A stretch of 64,000 nt of DNA from Azospirillum halopraeferens DSM 3675 (GTDB lineage: Bacteria; Pseudomonadota; Alphaproteobacteria; Azospirillales; Azospirillaceae), in the NCBI RefSeq assembly GCF_000429625.1, contig NZ_AUCF01000009.1, positions 124,001-188,000 of the forward strand. Direction: 5' to 3'. Positions 1 through 8,206 of this stretch are shown in pieces. Numbering within the stretch: the stretch's first letter is position 1; each line of letters opens with the position of its first letter. The notes below the pieces were generated by a model that had not been told where the DNA came from, ran no database searches, and saw only the letters and a program-made list of their open reading frames with translations. Both the position numbers and the translations under genes were made by a program.

Positions 1-86
1 TTCCGGATTGCGCCTGACGGAACCCCCGCCTTTCCCTTCCTGTTGGCATGGAGGCGGAACTCCACGCCGACAGGGAGAGAGACGTC

Positions 87-1052
87 ATGATTCGTGCATC
101 CGTGCTGGGGGCGGCGCTGCTGGCCGCAACCGTCGGTCTGGCCGGGGCCCAGGGATTCGGAACGTCACAGGGCAACGCCCACGGCGGCCCGCAGGCCGCG
201 GCCCCCGGTTATTCGCTGATGGCGCTGCAACGGGCCCTGCAGCAGGCCGGCTACGATCCCGGTCCGGTGGACGGCGCCATGGGTGCGCGCACCCGTGCCG
301 CGATTCGCGCCTACCAGCAGGATTCCGGGCTTCCGGTGACCGGCGAGCCAAGTCCGGGCCTGTACGCACGCCTTTCCGGCGCCGCCACGGCCGGCTCCGC
401 TGACGCGTACGGCCGGGCGCCGTCCGGAGCGTACGGTCAGGGCGGGACGTACGACCAGGCCCCTCCGGCCGTCCGGGGGCAGCTTCCTCCGGCCGGCGCC
501 ATGGCCGCCGATCCGGATCTGATCGCCGACGTGCAGCTTGCGCTGCGCCGCGAGGGCTACGGCATCGCCACGGTGTCGGGCACGCTGGACGCCGAGACGC
601 GCGCTGCGATTCGCGCCTATCAGCGCGACTCGGGGCTGCCGGTGACCGGTGAACCCGATCGTCGCCTCCTCGCCGCCTTGCGGGACGGCGGCGGAATGGG
701 CGCCGGCACCGGTGCGGGTGCCGGCTCCACGGGAGGACGCGCCGCCGTCGAGCCGCGGGACGCCGGGATGAGCGGCGTGGATGTCGCCCGCGAGGTCGAG
801 GCGCGCCTGCAGAACAAGGGCTTCACCGTCGGTCCCGTGGACGGCGAGATCGACCCTCAGAGTGCCGAGGCCATCCGCCGGTACCAGAGCCTGCGCGGCT
901 TCGAGCCCACGGGCATGGCGAGCCGCCAGTTGCTGGAGGATCTGCGGGCGTCCAACGTCACCGCCCAACAGGCGCAGCCCCGATCCGGCGAGGGGCTGGC
1001 CGATTCGCTGCTGCGGGGACTCGGCCGCCAGCTCGGGCAGCCGCAGCAATAG
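87..1052 (+). CDS. Secreted protein with three peptidoglycan-binding (PG_binding_1) domains
   Basis: The 321-residue product starts with a typical Sec signal peptide (residues 1 to about 22, hydrophobic stretch ending in AGAQG), so it should act in the periplasm or at the surface. Three copies of a PG_binding_1-like unit follow, near residues 44-93, 148-200 and 232-285, each with the family pattern of an L-Q-x-A-L-x-x-x-G-Y opening, G-P/T-V-D/S-G in the middle and an A-I-R-x-Y-Q helix. Units one and two share RAAIRAYQ and DSGLPVTGEP almost identically, which suggests a recent internal duplication. The linkers are rich in G, A, P and S. No catalytic domain is attached, so binding of cell-wall glycan is all that can be inferred. 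The ATG at 87 is chosen because AGGGAGAG at 72-79 is a good ribosome site and the signal peptide begins there; an in-frame upstream ATG at 48 would spoil the signal. Confidence 0.8.
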   Translation: MIRASVLGAALLAATVGLAGAQGFGTSQGNAHGGPQAAAPGYSLMALQRALQQAGYDPGPVDGAMGARTRAAIRAYQQDSGLPVTGEPSPGLYARLSGAATAGSADAYGRAPSGAYGQGGTYDQAPPAVRGQLPPAGAMAADPDLIADVQLALRREGYGIATVSGTLDAETRAAIRAYQRDSGLPVTGEPDRRLLAALRDGGGMGAGTGAGAGSTGGRAAVEPRDAGMSGVDVAREVEARLQNKGFTVGPVDGEIDPQSAEAIRRYQSLRGFEPTGMASRQLLEDLRASNVTAQQAQPRSGEGLADSLLRGLGRQLGQPQQ

Positions 1053-1142
1053 ACCCGACGGGGGGCGGCTTGCCCCTTGCCGGGGACGGGATTGCCCGCG
1101 TACACCGCTGACGAGAGAGCGGTCCGCGCGGGAGTCCCGGCC

Positions 1143-1832
1143 ATGGCACCGAAGATCGTCATCCTGACGGAGCCCAAACACTCCGTCGTCCTGCTGGCCA
1201 TGATCGAGCATGTGGCGCCCGACGCCGTCGTGCGCTTCCTGTCCGACGAGCGGGACCTGCGGGACTGGTTCGCCACCGAGCCGCCGTCGCCGGAGCAGCC
1301 GGTCCGCTTCCTGGCCTTCTTCACCGCCGTGGTGGTGCCCCCCGACATCCTGGCGGGGCTGGGTGGCCCCGCCTACAATTTCCACCCCGGCCCGCCGGCC
1401 TATCCGGGGCGCTATCCGGTGGCCATGGCGCTCTACGACGGTGCCCGCCGCTTCGGGGCGACGCTGCACGTCATGAGCCCACGGGTGGACAGCGGCCCGA
1501 TCGTCAGCGTGGTCGAGTTCGAGGTGGCGGACGACGCCGACCTCGACTGGCTGAACACCCGCACCCACAAGGCGGGCCTGCGCCTGTTCCAGCACGCCTG
1601 CCCGGCGCTGGTGCGCTCGTCGGCGCCGCTGCCGACGCTGGACCGCGCGTGGTCGGACCGGCGCTCCACCCGGCGCAGCGTCGAGCGGCTGTGCGACATC
1701 CCCCCCGATATCGAGCCCGACGAGCTGGACCGCCGCCTGCGCGCCTTCGCGCAACTGGCGCCGCAGCCGTTCCGCATGACGCTGCACGGCCGCCGTTTCC
1801 ACCTGGTGCCGGACGGCACCGATCCCGGCTAG
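1143..1832 (+). CDS. Formyltransferase-fold protein (Fmt/ArnA N-terminal-like)
   Basis: The 229-residue product resembles the N-terminal formyl-transfer domain shared by methionyl-tRNA formyltransferase, GART and the sugar N-formyltransferases, which use 10-formyl-tetrahydrofolate. The diagnostic Asn-x-His is seen in YNFHPGPPAYPGRYP and the catalytic Asp in the DSGPIV motif about 35 residues later, so the N-H-D triad is intact. It is shorter than Fmt (about 310 residues) and lacks the OB-fold C-terminal tRNA-binding domain, which argues against initiator-tRNA formylation. With a WlbA-like dehydrogenase and many glycosyltransferases a few kb downstream, N-formylation of an amino sugar is a reasonable but unproven role. 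The ATG at 1143 is preferred to an upstream ATG at 1077 because homology-like sequence (KIVILTEP) starts there. The next gene begins 24 bases after its stop. Confidence 0.65.
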   Translation: MAPKIVILTEPKHSVVLLAMIEHVAPDAVVRFLSDERDLRDWFATEPPSPEQPVRFLAFFTAVVVPPDILAGLGGPAYNFHPGPPAYPGRYPVAMALYDGARRFGATLHVMSPRVDSGPIVSVVEFEVADDADLDWLNTRTHKAGLRLFQHACPALVRSSAPLPTLDRAWSDRRSTRRSVERLCDIPPDIEPDELDRRLRAFAQLAPQPFRMTLHGRRFHLVPDGTDPG

Positions 1833-1856
1833 GACGGCATCGGCGGGCCGCACACC

Positions 1857-2819
1857 ATGGGCGCCATCCACGACCTGATCCGCACCCACGGTTACGAAGC
1901 CGCCCGATCCCTGGTGGCGGAGGCCGACCGCCGGTACGTCGATCTGGCGGCCCGGGCGCTGGAGTTCGACCCGCGTGCCGTCGCCCATCTCTATTCCGGT
2001 TTCGCCATGACGGCGCTGCCCCACCGGCAGCCGGCCAGCGCACGGGACATCTGGCACCGCCGCAACGGCCCCTTCACCCTGACCGTCGAACCGGGAACCC
2101 TGCCGGCGCCGGTTGGCCGGCCGCCGCGGTTCGGTACCCCCTATGGCAGCCGCGCCCGGCTGATCCTGATCTATCTGCAGAGCGAGGCCATGCGCACCGG
2201 CTCGCCCGTGGTGCGTCTGGGCCACACCATGCGCGACTGGATGGAGCGCATGGGCGTGGCGTCGGGCGGCAGCAGTTACGCCGCCGTGCGCGATCAGGCC
2301 CAGCGCCTGTCCGCCTGCTCCCTGACCGTCGGCTGGACCAAAGGCGGTCCCCATGACGAGGTGCACCAGGCGGGCATCGTGGAAACCGCCATGCTGTCGC
2401 CGCGCCACATGCAGCGCGGCGCCTGGGACGAGTCGGTGCGCCTGTCCGACGCCTTCTTCGAGGCGCTGCGCCTCCACCCGCTGCCGGTGTCGGCCGCGGC
2501 CATCCGGGCTGTCCAGAACTCCAGCACGGTGATGGACACCTATGTGTGGCTGTGCCATCGCCTGGGGACGGTCAGCAAGCCGGTGCACAAGCCGTGGGCC
2601 GAACTGCGCCGCCAGCTCGGCCCGGAGTACAAGGAGGTCCGCCAGTTCCGGGCCAAGTTCGTGCCGGTGCTGAAGGAGGCGCTGGCCGTCCATCCCGGCG
2701 CCAACGTGGAGATCGGCGACGACGGCATCCTGCTGCTGCCGTCGGCCCCCGCCGTGGCCGTCCGCCGTCTGGTGATCATCGGCCGGCCGGTCGACCCCAT
2801 GCGCTGGACCGGAATCTGA
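1857..2819 (+). CDS. repA: RepA-like plasmid replication initiator (RepA_C family)
   Basis: The 320-residue product matches the alphaproteobacterial plasmid RepA family in length and in its landmarks: an N-terminal IHDLIRTHGYEAARSLV segment, ALPHRQ followed by a W-x-R-x-x-G-P-F-T-L-x-V-E-P-G stretch, GTPYGSRARLILIYLQSEA near residues 97-115, then RDWMERMGV with S-Y-x-x-V-R-x-Q-A-x-R-L-S, a winged-helix-like initiator region. Proteins of this family bind and open the origin of plasmids and chromids in Azospirillum and acetic acid bacteria. The recognition is from memory of family sequences. No iterons and no parA/parB are seen next to it, and only 24 bases separate it from the preceding formyltransferase gene, so it may be an orphan paralogue and not the active initiator of this replicon. 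Confidence 0.75.
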   Translation: MGAIHDLIRTHGYEAARSLVAEADRRYVDLAARALEFDPRAVAHLYSGFAMTALPHRQPASARDIWHRRNGPFTLTVEPGTLPAPVGRPPRFGTPYGSRARLILIYLQSEAMRTGSPVVRLGHTMRDWMERMGVASGGSSYAAVRDQAQRLSACSLTVGWTKGGPHDEVHQAGIVETAMLSPRHMQRGAWDESVRLSDAFFEALRLHPLPVSAAAIRAVQNSSTVMDTYVWLCHRLGTVSKPVHKPWAELRRQLGPEYKEVRQFRAKFVPVLKEALAVHPGANVEIGDDGILLLPSAPAVAVRRLVIIGRPVDPMRWTGI

Positions 2820-2844
2820 AAGCGCGCCGGGGCGGCGGCATCCG

Positions 2845-4503
2845 TCACGGTGCGCGCAGCACCACCAGCCCCATCTTCAGCAGCCAGGCGACGCTGCGCT
2901 GCACCCGCTCGCTCTCCCCGGGATGGGCCTGTTCCAGGTCGGCCAGCGTCAGCGGGCCGGCGGCCAGCCGGTCGAGAAGGGCGCGCAGCGCCCCGTCGTC
3001 GAGATGCCAGTAGCGGGCGAAGCTGTTGATCTCCAGGGAGCGCAGGGGCTTCAGCCGGGCCGGCGCGTCGGCGTCGGCCAGCGCCAGGACGGTGCCGGCG
3101 TCCATGGACCGGGTGGCGAATCCGGCGAACAGGGCATAGGGGTCCTGGTGCAGCGGGTAGGCGGCGTGGGCCACGCCCGCCTCGGCCCGGCGCACCTCCG
3201 TCAGCTCCGCCCACAGGGCCCGGTATTGCGCGGCGATCACCGGCCAGTCGTAGACGGTGCGCGCCCGCTCCCGCCCGGCGCCGCCGAAGCGCCGGCGCCG
3301 ATCGGCGTCTTCGGCGAGCGTCAGGAAGGCGTCCGCCGCCGCCGCCACGTCCACGGCGATGCCCTGGCTCACGGCCCCCACATAGTTCTGGTAGCTCATG
3401 ATGTGGGAGGCGTGCGGGCGGACGATGTCCAGGCCGCTGCCGGCCGGGGGCAGGACCGTGGGGATGCGGAATCCTGCCACGCCGTCGGGGATGGTGTCCT
3501 TGTAGCCGTCCCAGTCGCTGGCCACCACCGGCAGGCCGGCGGCCATCGCCTCGATGGGGGCCAGGCCGAAGGTTTCCTGCACGTTGTCCACCAGCGAGGT
3601 GAAGACGTCCGCGGCGAACCAGATGTGGGCCCGCACGTCGGGGTCGTTGCCGTCCACGAAATGGACCTTGACCGACGGCGCCGCGCCGGCGGCCAGGCGG
3701 GCGTACTGGGCGCGGTGGGAGTCGTGGGGGAACCAGCCGGCGAACACCAGGTGCAGCTTCCGGCGGCTGCGCCGGGCCGCCGACTCGGCGGCGGCCAGGG
3801 TGGCGAAGGGATGCATCTTCTCGAAGAAGGACAGCCGGCCCATCCACAGGATGGCCACGTCGTCGCCGGCGATGCCCAGCCGGTCCCGCCACGCCTGTCC
3901 GGCCGCCCGGCGCTCCGGCGTCGGCTCGAAGGCGTCGCAGTCCACCCCCAGCGGGATCACCGGCAGCCGCGGCAGAGGCGCGCGCGCGCCGCCGAAGCGG
4001 GCGCCGATGAAGTCGCCCCAGCTCTCCAGCAGCGCGGTGGTGGTGCGCAGCACGGCGGTGGAGGTGCACACCAGGGCGTCCCACGGCTGCACCGGGGCGG
4101 TCAGCACCTTCGCGATCACCTCCTGGGTCGCCGGCGGGGCCAGCGTGTGGATCAGGCCGCACAGGCTGTAGGCGCGCGCCTGCTCCGGCCGCCGCGTCCA
4201 GGCGAAGTGATAGATGTTGGGTTGGCCGTGCATCAGCACGCCGACACCGGGGGTGTCGGGGATGGCGTCCGGCCGCAGGACGGCGAGGCGGGCCTGTGTT
4301 GCGGCATCCAGGCCGAAGTGGCGGGCGACGTCCTGCGGGGTGCGACCGTCCAGCGCGCAGAAGCGCTGCGGCCGGTCCGGGCTTGCCGCGAGCTGGGCCG
4401 CGACCAGGGCGCGGATCAGGCCGGCGTTGGCGACGTCCTTGCCGAACAGGCGCGGGCCGGTGTTGCTGGTGCCCTCGGTCAGGAAGATGGCGGCATCGTG
4501 CAT
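2845..4503 (-). CDS. GT4-family glycosyltransferase with C-terminal extension
   Basis: This 552-residue protein has a GT-B type group 1 glycosyltransferase core. The donor-binding half includes VAILWMGRLS, the acidic EX7E motif in ETFGLAPIEAMAAGLPVVAS and DGYKDTIPDGVAGF, the expected GT4 landmarks. After the core, roughly residues 455-552 form an extra domain; its last 60 residues (a short helix set ending WLLKMGLVVLRAP) look like a small winged-helix or helical bundle and are not part of standard GT4 enzymes. Sugar donor and acceptor cannot be read from sequence. It is transcribed towards repA and diverges from the oxidoreductase at 4613, which suggests a shared promoter region of about 110 bases. 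Start ATG at 4503. Confidence 0.75.
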   Translation of the reverse strand: MHDAAIFLTEGTSNTGPRLFGKDVANAGLIRALVAAQLAASPDRPQRFCALDGRTPQDVARHFGLDAATQARLAVLRPDAIPDTPGVGVLMHGQPNIYHFAWTRRPEQARAYSLCGLIHTLAPPATQEVIAKVLTAPVQPWDALVCTSTAVLRTTTALLESWGDFIGARFGGARAPLPRLPVIPLGVDCDAFEPTPERRAAGQAWRDRLGIAGDDVAILWMGRLSFFEKMHPFATLAAAESAARRSRRKLHLVFAGWFPHDSHRAQYARLAAGAAPSVKVHFVDGNDPDVRAHIWFAADVFTSLVDNVQETFGLAPIEAMAAGLPVVASDWDGYKDTIPDGVAGFRIPTVLPPAGSGLDIVRPHASHIMSYQNYVGAVSQGIAVDVAAAADAFLTLAEDADRRRRFGGAGRERARTVYDWPVIAAQYRALWAELTEVRRAEAGVAHAAYPLHQDPYALFAGFATRSMDAGTVLALADADAPARLKPLRSLEINSFARYWHLDDGALRALLDRLAAGPLTLADLEQAHPGESERVQRSVAWLLKMGLVVLRAP

Positions 4504-4612
4504 GGCGGGACCGGCGGATCAGGGGATGAAACCGGCCGTTTTCGCTTGGCCGGTGCGGCGGGAGCCGCTAAGCGTACGATTCGAATCGTCGAACTAGCAG
4601 GAAGGCGACGCC

Positions 4613-5674
4613 TTGAGCAATCCCGTGCGTGTCGGCGTGCTCGGCTGCGGCCGGGTTTCGCAGCGCTATCTCGAAGTGTTCCGCGACGAACTGGCGGACG
4701 AGGCGCAGGTGGTGGCCTGCGCCGACCCGGTGGCGGACAGGGCCCGCCGATTCGCCGATGCCCTGGGCGCCGCGGTGGTGGACGGCATCGACGGGCTGGC
4801 CGCGGCAAAGCCGGACCTGGTGTGCGTCCTGACCGAATCCGGCAATCACGCCCGCCACACCCTGGCGCTGATCGAGCGCGGGCTGAACGTGGTGGTGGAA
4901 AAGCCGGTGGCCCTGCGCCCCGACGACGCGCTGGCCATGCGCGACGCCGCGGCGGCGCGCGGGCTGATCTGCGCCGTGGTGAAGCAGAACCGCTACAACC
5001 CCGCCATGCGCTTCCTGCGCGGCGCGGTGGACGAAGGCCGGCTGGGCCGCATCGTGCTGGCGGGCGTGCGCGTCCACTGGTGCCGCACCCAGGCGTACTA
5101 CGACGACCCCTGGCACGGGCGCTGGTCGATGGACGGCGGCGTGCTGGCGCAGCAGGCCATCCACCACCTGGACGCGTTGCAATGGATTGCCGGCCCGGTG
5201 GAGGCGGTGTGCGCCCACGGTCGCGCGGTGCTGAACCGGCTGGAGGCCGAGGACACGGCGGTGGCGGCGGTGCGCTTCGCCTCCGGCGCCATGGGCACCA
5301 TCGAGGCCACCACTTCCGCCCGCCCGCGCGACGTGGAGGCGTCGCTGCACGTGGTGGGCGAGTCGGCGCTGGCGAAGATCGGCGGCATCGCCCTGAACCG
5401 CATCGAGACGTGGGAACCGGTGGAGCCCCGTCCCGGCGACGCCGAGGTGCCGGCCCACCACTCGCAGGAGGTGCCCAGCGGCTACGGCCTCGGCCACGGC
5501 CCCTACCTGCGCGGCGTCATGGACACCCTGCGCGCCGGGCGCACCGACGTGCCCGTGGGCGTGGACGAGGGGATGACGTCCCTGCGCCTGCTGCACGCCC
5601 TGTACGCCAGCATGGAGGAGGGCGGCTGGGTGTCGCTGGCCGACGCCCCCGTTTCCCGGCGCCTTGGCCTCTGA
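4613..5674 (+). CDS. Gfo/Idh/MocA-family oxidoreductase, WlbA/WbpB-like
   Basis: The 353-residue product has an N-terminal Rossmann fold (VRVGVLGCGRVSQRYLE, residues 5-21) followed by the family EKP motif (VVVEKPVALRP), in which the lysine is catalytic, and a C-terminal alpha/beta dimerisation domain with GGGVLAQQ-like DGGVLAQQAIHHLD. The presence of IHHLDALQWI and HWCRTQAYYDDPWHGRW resembles the UDP-N-acetyl-glucosaminuronate 3-dehydrogenases (WlbA/WbpB) that start di-amino-uronate or 3-amino-sugar synthesis. That assignment is by resemblance only; the substrate could be another nucleotide sugar. The start is TTG at 4613 with AGGAAGG at 4599-4605. Its end overlaps the following TPR-glycosyltransferase gene by 11 bases, so the two are probably translated together. 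Confidence 0.75.
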   Translation: MSNPVRVGVLGCGRVSQRYLEVFRDELADEAQVVACADPVADRARRFADALGAAVVDGIDGLAAAKPDLVCVLTESGNHARHTLALIERGLNVVVEKPVALRPDDALAMRDAAAARGLICAVVKQNRYNPAMRFLRGAVDEGRLGRIVLAGVRVHWCRTQAYYDDPWHGRWSMDGGVLAQQAIHHLDALQWIAGPVEAVCAHGRAVLNRLEAEDTAVAAVRFASGAMGTIEATTSARPRDVEASLHVVGESALAKIGGIALNRIETWEPVEPRPGDAEVPAHHSQEVPSGYGLGHGPYLRGVMDTLRAGRTDVPVGVDEGMTSLRLLHALYASMEEGGWVSLADAPVSRRLGL

Positions 5675-7892
5675 ATCCGGCCTGGCCGCCGGCCGGGCCG
5701 CGCTGGCCGCCGGCCGCCCGGCCGAGGCGGCGGCGCTGTTCCGCCGTGCCCTGACGGACGATCCCGCGGCCATGGCCGGCTGGGCGAACCTGGCCGGTGC
5801 CCTGCGCCGCGCCGGCCCGGCCGCCGGAGGGGACGCCGAATCCGCCCTGCGCCGCGCCCTGGCGGTGGAGCCGCAGCGGGCGGAACTGCACGTCAACCAC
5901 GCCAACCTGTTGCGCGCCGGCGGGGACTGCCCGGCGGCGGCGGCGGCGTTCCGCCGGGCGTTGGCCCTGCGGCCCGATCTGCCGGAGGGGCTGATGGGCG
6001 CCGGGCTGTGCGCCCACGACTCCGGCGCTTCCGGCCCGGCGCTGGACGCGGTGCGCCGCGCGCTGGTGCTGCGGCCCGACCACGCGGAGGCCCGGGTCAA
6101 CCTCGCCGCCCTGCTGACCGCCGCCGGCCGGGCGGAGGAGGCGGGGGAGGCGTCGGCCGTCGCCGTCCGCCTGCGGCCGGCCGACGCCGGCGTGTGGCGC
6201 GACCGGGCAACCGCCCTGACGATGTTGGACCGCGGCGCCGACGCCCGGGCCGCGCTGCGCCGCAGCGCCGCGCTGGACCCGGCGGCGGCGGCGACCTGGC
6301 GGGCGCTGGCGCGGGCTCTGCGCGACGGCGGGGACGACTGCGCGGCGGCCGTCGACGCGGCGCTTCGCCGGACTCTGCGGCTCGACCCGGCCGATCCGGT
6401 AGCCGCCCTGGACCTGTCCGCCCGCCGGTTGGAGAACCTGTGCTGGGAACCGGCGCGCGCCGCGGCGGGCCAGGCCCTGGCGCATCGGCCGGACGACCGG
6501 TACCTGGCGCTTCGCCTCGCCGACGCGCTGAACCGGGCGGGGTGGCGGGGCGAAGCCGAACGCTGGGCGCGGCGCGCCCTGCGCCTCGTTCCCGAGGACG
6601 CGGACGCCGCGGCGATCCTGCTGGGTGTCCTGCGCGATGACGGCGCCATCGCGCCGGCGGCCGAACTGGGCCGCCGGGTGAGCGCCGCCTGGCCGGACAA
6701 CCCCCGCATGCTGGTCAACGCGGCAGCGGCGCCGGCGTTGATGCTTGATTGGCCGACGGTGGAGCGGTTGGTGCGCCGGGCGCTGCGACTCGACCCGGGC
6801 TCGGGGCCGGCCTTTTACACCCTCGGCATGGCCCTCAAGGGGCAGGGGCGATTGGCGGAGTCGCTGGACGCCTACGATGCGGCGGTCCGACTCGCCCCTG
6901 AGGTGCCGCTGGAACGCCACAACCGGGCGATGACGCTGCTGGCCGGCGGCCGGGTGCAGGAAGGGCTGGAGGAGTTCGAGTGGCGCTGGCGTCTGCCCGA
7001 CTTTCCGGCCGGGCGTCGTCTGCTGCCGCAGGCCAGCTTTCCGGTGCCGGTGTGGCAGGGCGAATCACTGGCCGGCCGGACGCTGCTGGTGTGGGCCGAG
7101 CAGGGCGTCGGCGACGAGATCTGGGACGCCGGCTGCCTGCCGGCGGTGATGGGGCAGGCGGAGCGCTGCATCGTCGAATGCGAGGACCGGCTGGTTCCTC
7201 TGTTCCAGCGCTCCTTTCCGGCCGCCACGGTGGTGGTGCGCACCGCCCCGCCCGATCCGGCAACGCGGTCGGCCGGGGTGCAATGCCCGATGGGCAGTCT
7301 GCTGCGGCACGTCTGGCCGGTGTATGGCGCTCCGGCGCCCGGCTATCTGAAACCCGATGCGGAGCGGACGGCGGAACTGCGGCGGCGCTACCGCCGCGAC
7401 GGCCGTCCGGTGGTCGGCATCGCCTGGCGCAGCCGCAAGCCGGTACAGCACCGCTCCTTCGCAGCACCTCTGCGGGACTGGGCTCCGCTCCTGCGCCTTC
7501 CGGACCTTCACGTCGTCAGTCTCCAGTATGGCGACACGGAAGAGGATCTGGCGGCGGTGCGCCGCGACCTCGGGGTCACCGTCACCACCGATGCGACGGT
7601 CGACGCGCTGAAGGACCTGGACGGCTTCGCGGCCCAGGTGGCGGCATGCGATCTGGTGGTGTCCATCGCCAACGCCACCATTCCCATGGCCCACGCGGTC
7701 GGGCGCCCGGCGGTGGCGGTATTGCGCACCGATCAGTTCGATTGGCGTTACGAACACGGTGTGGACCGTCCGCGCTGGCTGCCGACGGTGCGGGTGGTCC
7801 GCCAGGCCGCACCCGGCGACTGGACGGCGGCCCTGCGTGAGGCGGCCGGGGCTGCGGCGGTCATTCTCGGCACCGCGGGCACGGACTCTTAA
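5664..7892 (+). CDS. TPR-repeat protein fused to a GT9-like glycosyltransferase domain (paralogue A)
   Basis: The 742-residue product has about 400 residues of alanine/arginine-rich TPR repeats (for example the A-L-x-L-R-P-D-x-x-E-A helices) and a C-terminal domain of about 330 residues with a GT-B fold like heptosyltransferases. The marker AEQGVGDEIWDAG lies near residue 478, then RLVPLFQRSFP, GIAWRSRK and a VSIANATIPMAHAVGRP motif where GT9 enzymes bind the donor. Such fusions are often annotated simply as tetratricopeptide proteins; a role in protein or lipid glycosylation is inference. It starts at a TTG (5664) inside the end of the upstream oxidoreductase, indicating translational coupling, and precedes the RTX gene on the same strand. 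Confidence 0.75.
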   Translation: MASESGLAAGRAALAAGRPAEAAALFRRALTDDPAAMAGWANLAGALRRAGPAAGGDAESALRRALAVEPQRAELHVNHANLLRAGGDCPAAAAAFRRALALRPDLPEGLMGAGLCAHDSGASGPALDAVRRALVLRPDHAEARVNLAALLTAAGRAEEAGEASAVAVRLRPADAGVWRDRATALTMLDRGADARAALRRSAALDPAAAATWRALARALRDGGDDCAAAVDAALRRTLRLDPADPVAALDLSARRLENLCWEPARAAAGQALAHRPDDRYLALRLADALNRAGWRGEAERWARRALRLVPEDADAAAILLGVLRDDGAIAPAAELGRRVSAAWPDNPRMLVNAAAAPALMLDWPTVERLVRRALRLDPGSGPAFYTLGMALKGQGRLAESLDAYDAAVRLAPEVPLERHNRAMTLLAGGRVQEGLEEFEWRWRLPDFPAGRRLLPQASFPVPVWQGESLAGRTLLVWAEQGVGDEIWDAGCLPAVMGQAERCIVECEDRLVPLFQRSFPAATVVVRTAPPDPATRSAGVQCPMGSLLRHVWPVYGAPAPGYLKPDAERTAELRRRYRRDGRPVVGIAWRSRKPVQHRSFAAPLRDWAPLLRLPDLHVVSLQYGDTEEDLAAVRRDLGVTVTTDATVDALKDLDGFAAQVAACDLVVSIANATIPMAHAVGRPAVAVLRTDQFDWRYEHGVDRPRWLPTVRVVRQAAPGDWTAALREAAGAAAVILGTAGTDS

Positions 7893-8206
7893 GTCCCGAA
7901 AGCCGCGACTCCTCAATCGGGTATCGGGTGGCACATCCATCTGTGCCTCTTGTGCAACACTGTAGCGGCACCATCGCGGCAGCGGCAATTTCGGATATCG
8001 TGGGTTGCGTGCCGTGCTTGCGTGCGCGGGTGGGGCACTGTACAAGGGATGCGCCTCGTGCTCCTTGGCCGGCAAGGGCCCGGGGCTCGTGAATTGAAGG
8101 GGGCGATGATGGACGATGGATCATTTGGTTCCGGTTGGAGCTGATCTCTGGTTCAGCCCCCCAACAATACTCGCAATAGCTTCGAAGCTTACGGGAGTTG
8201 AAAGAA
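7893..8206. other. Intergenic region upstream of the RTX gene
   Basis: This 314-base stretch has lower GC content than its neighbours towards the 3-prime end and holds no convincing gene. A perfect 12-base palindrome (AGCTTCGAAGCT, 8178-8189) lies directly before the ribosome site GGGAG (8193-8197) of the RTX gene. I see no promoter close to the sigma-70 consensus. The length and position suggest the 5-prime untranslated region and independent promoter of a highly expressed secreted protein, but this is inference. Confidence 0.5.

Noticed and set aside
1..86. Gene fragment entering from the left edge
   Set aside because: Only 86 bases are available before the first start, with no clear coding signal.
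165..2693. Very long open frame on the minus strand across the first three genes
   Set aside because: It runs opposite to three genes with clear family motifs, has a low-complexity His/Arg/Gly-rich composition and no recognisable domain; long antisense frames are expected at this GC content.
2923..5754. Long plus-strand frame of 943 codons over the GT4 and oxidoreductase genes
   Set aside because: It is antisense to the GT4 gene and out of frame with the oxidoreductase; composition is an artefact of high GC.
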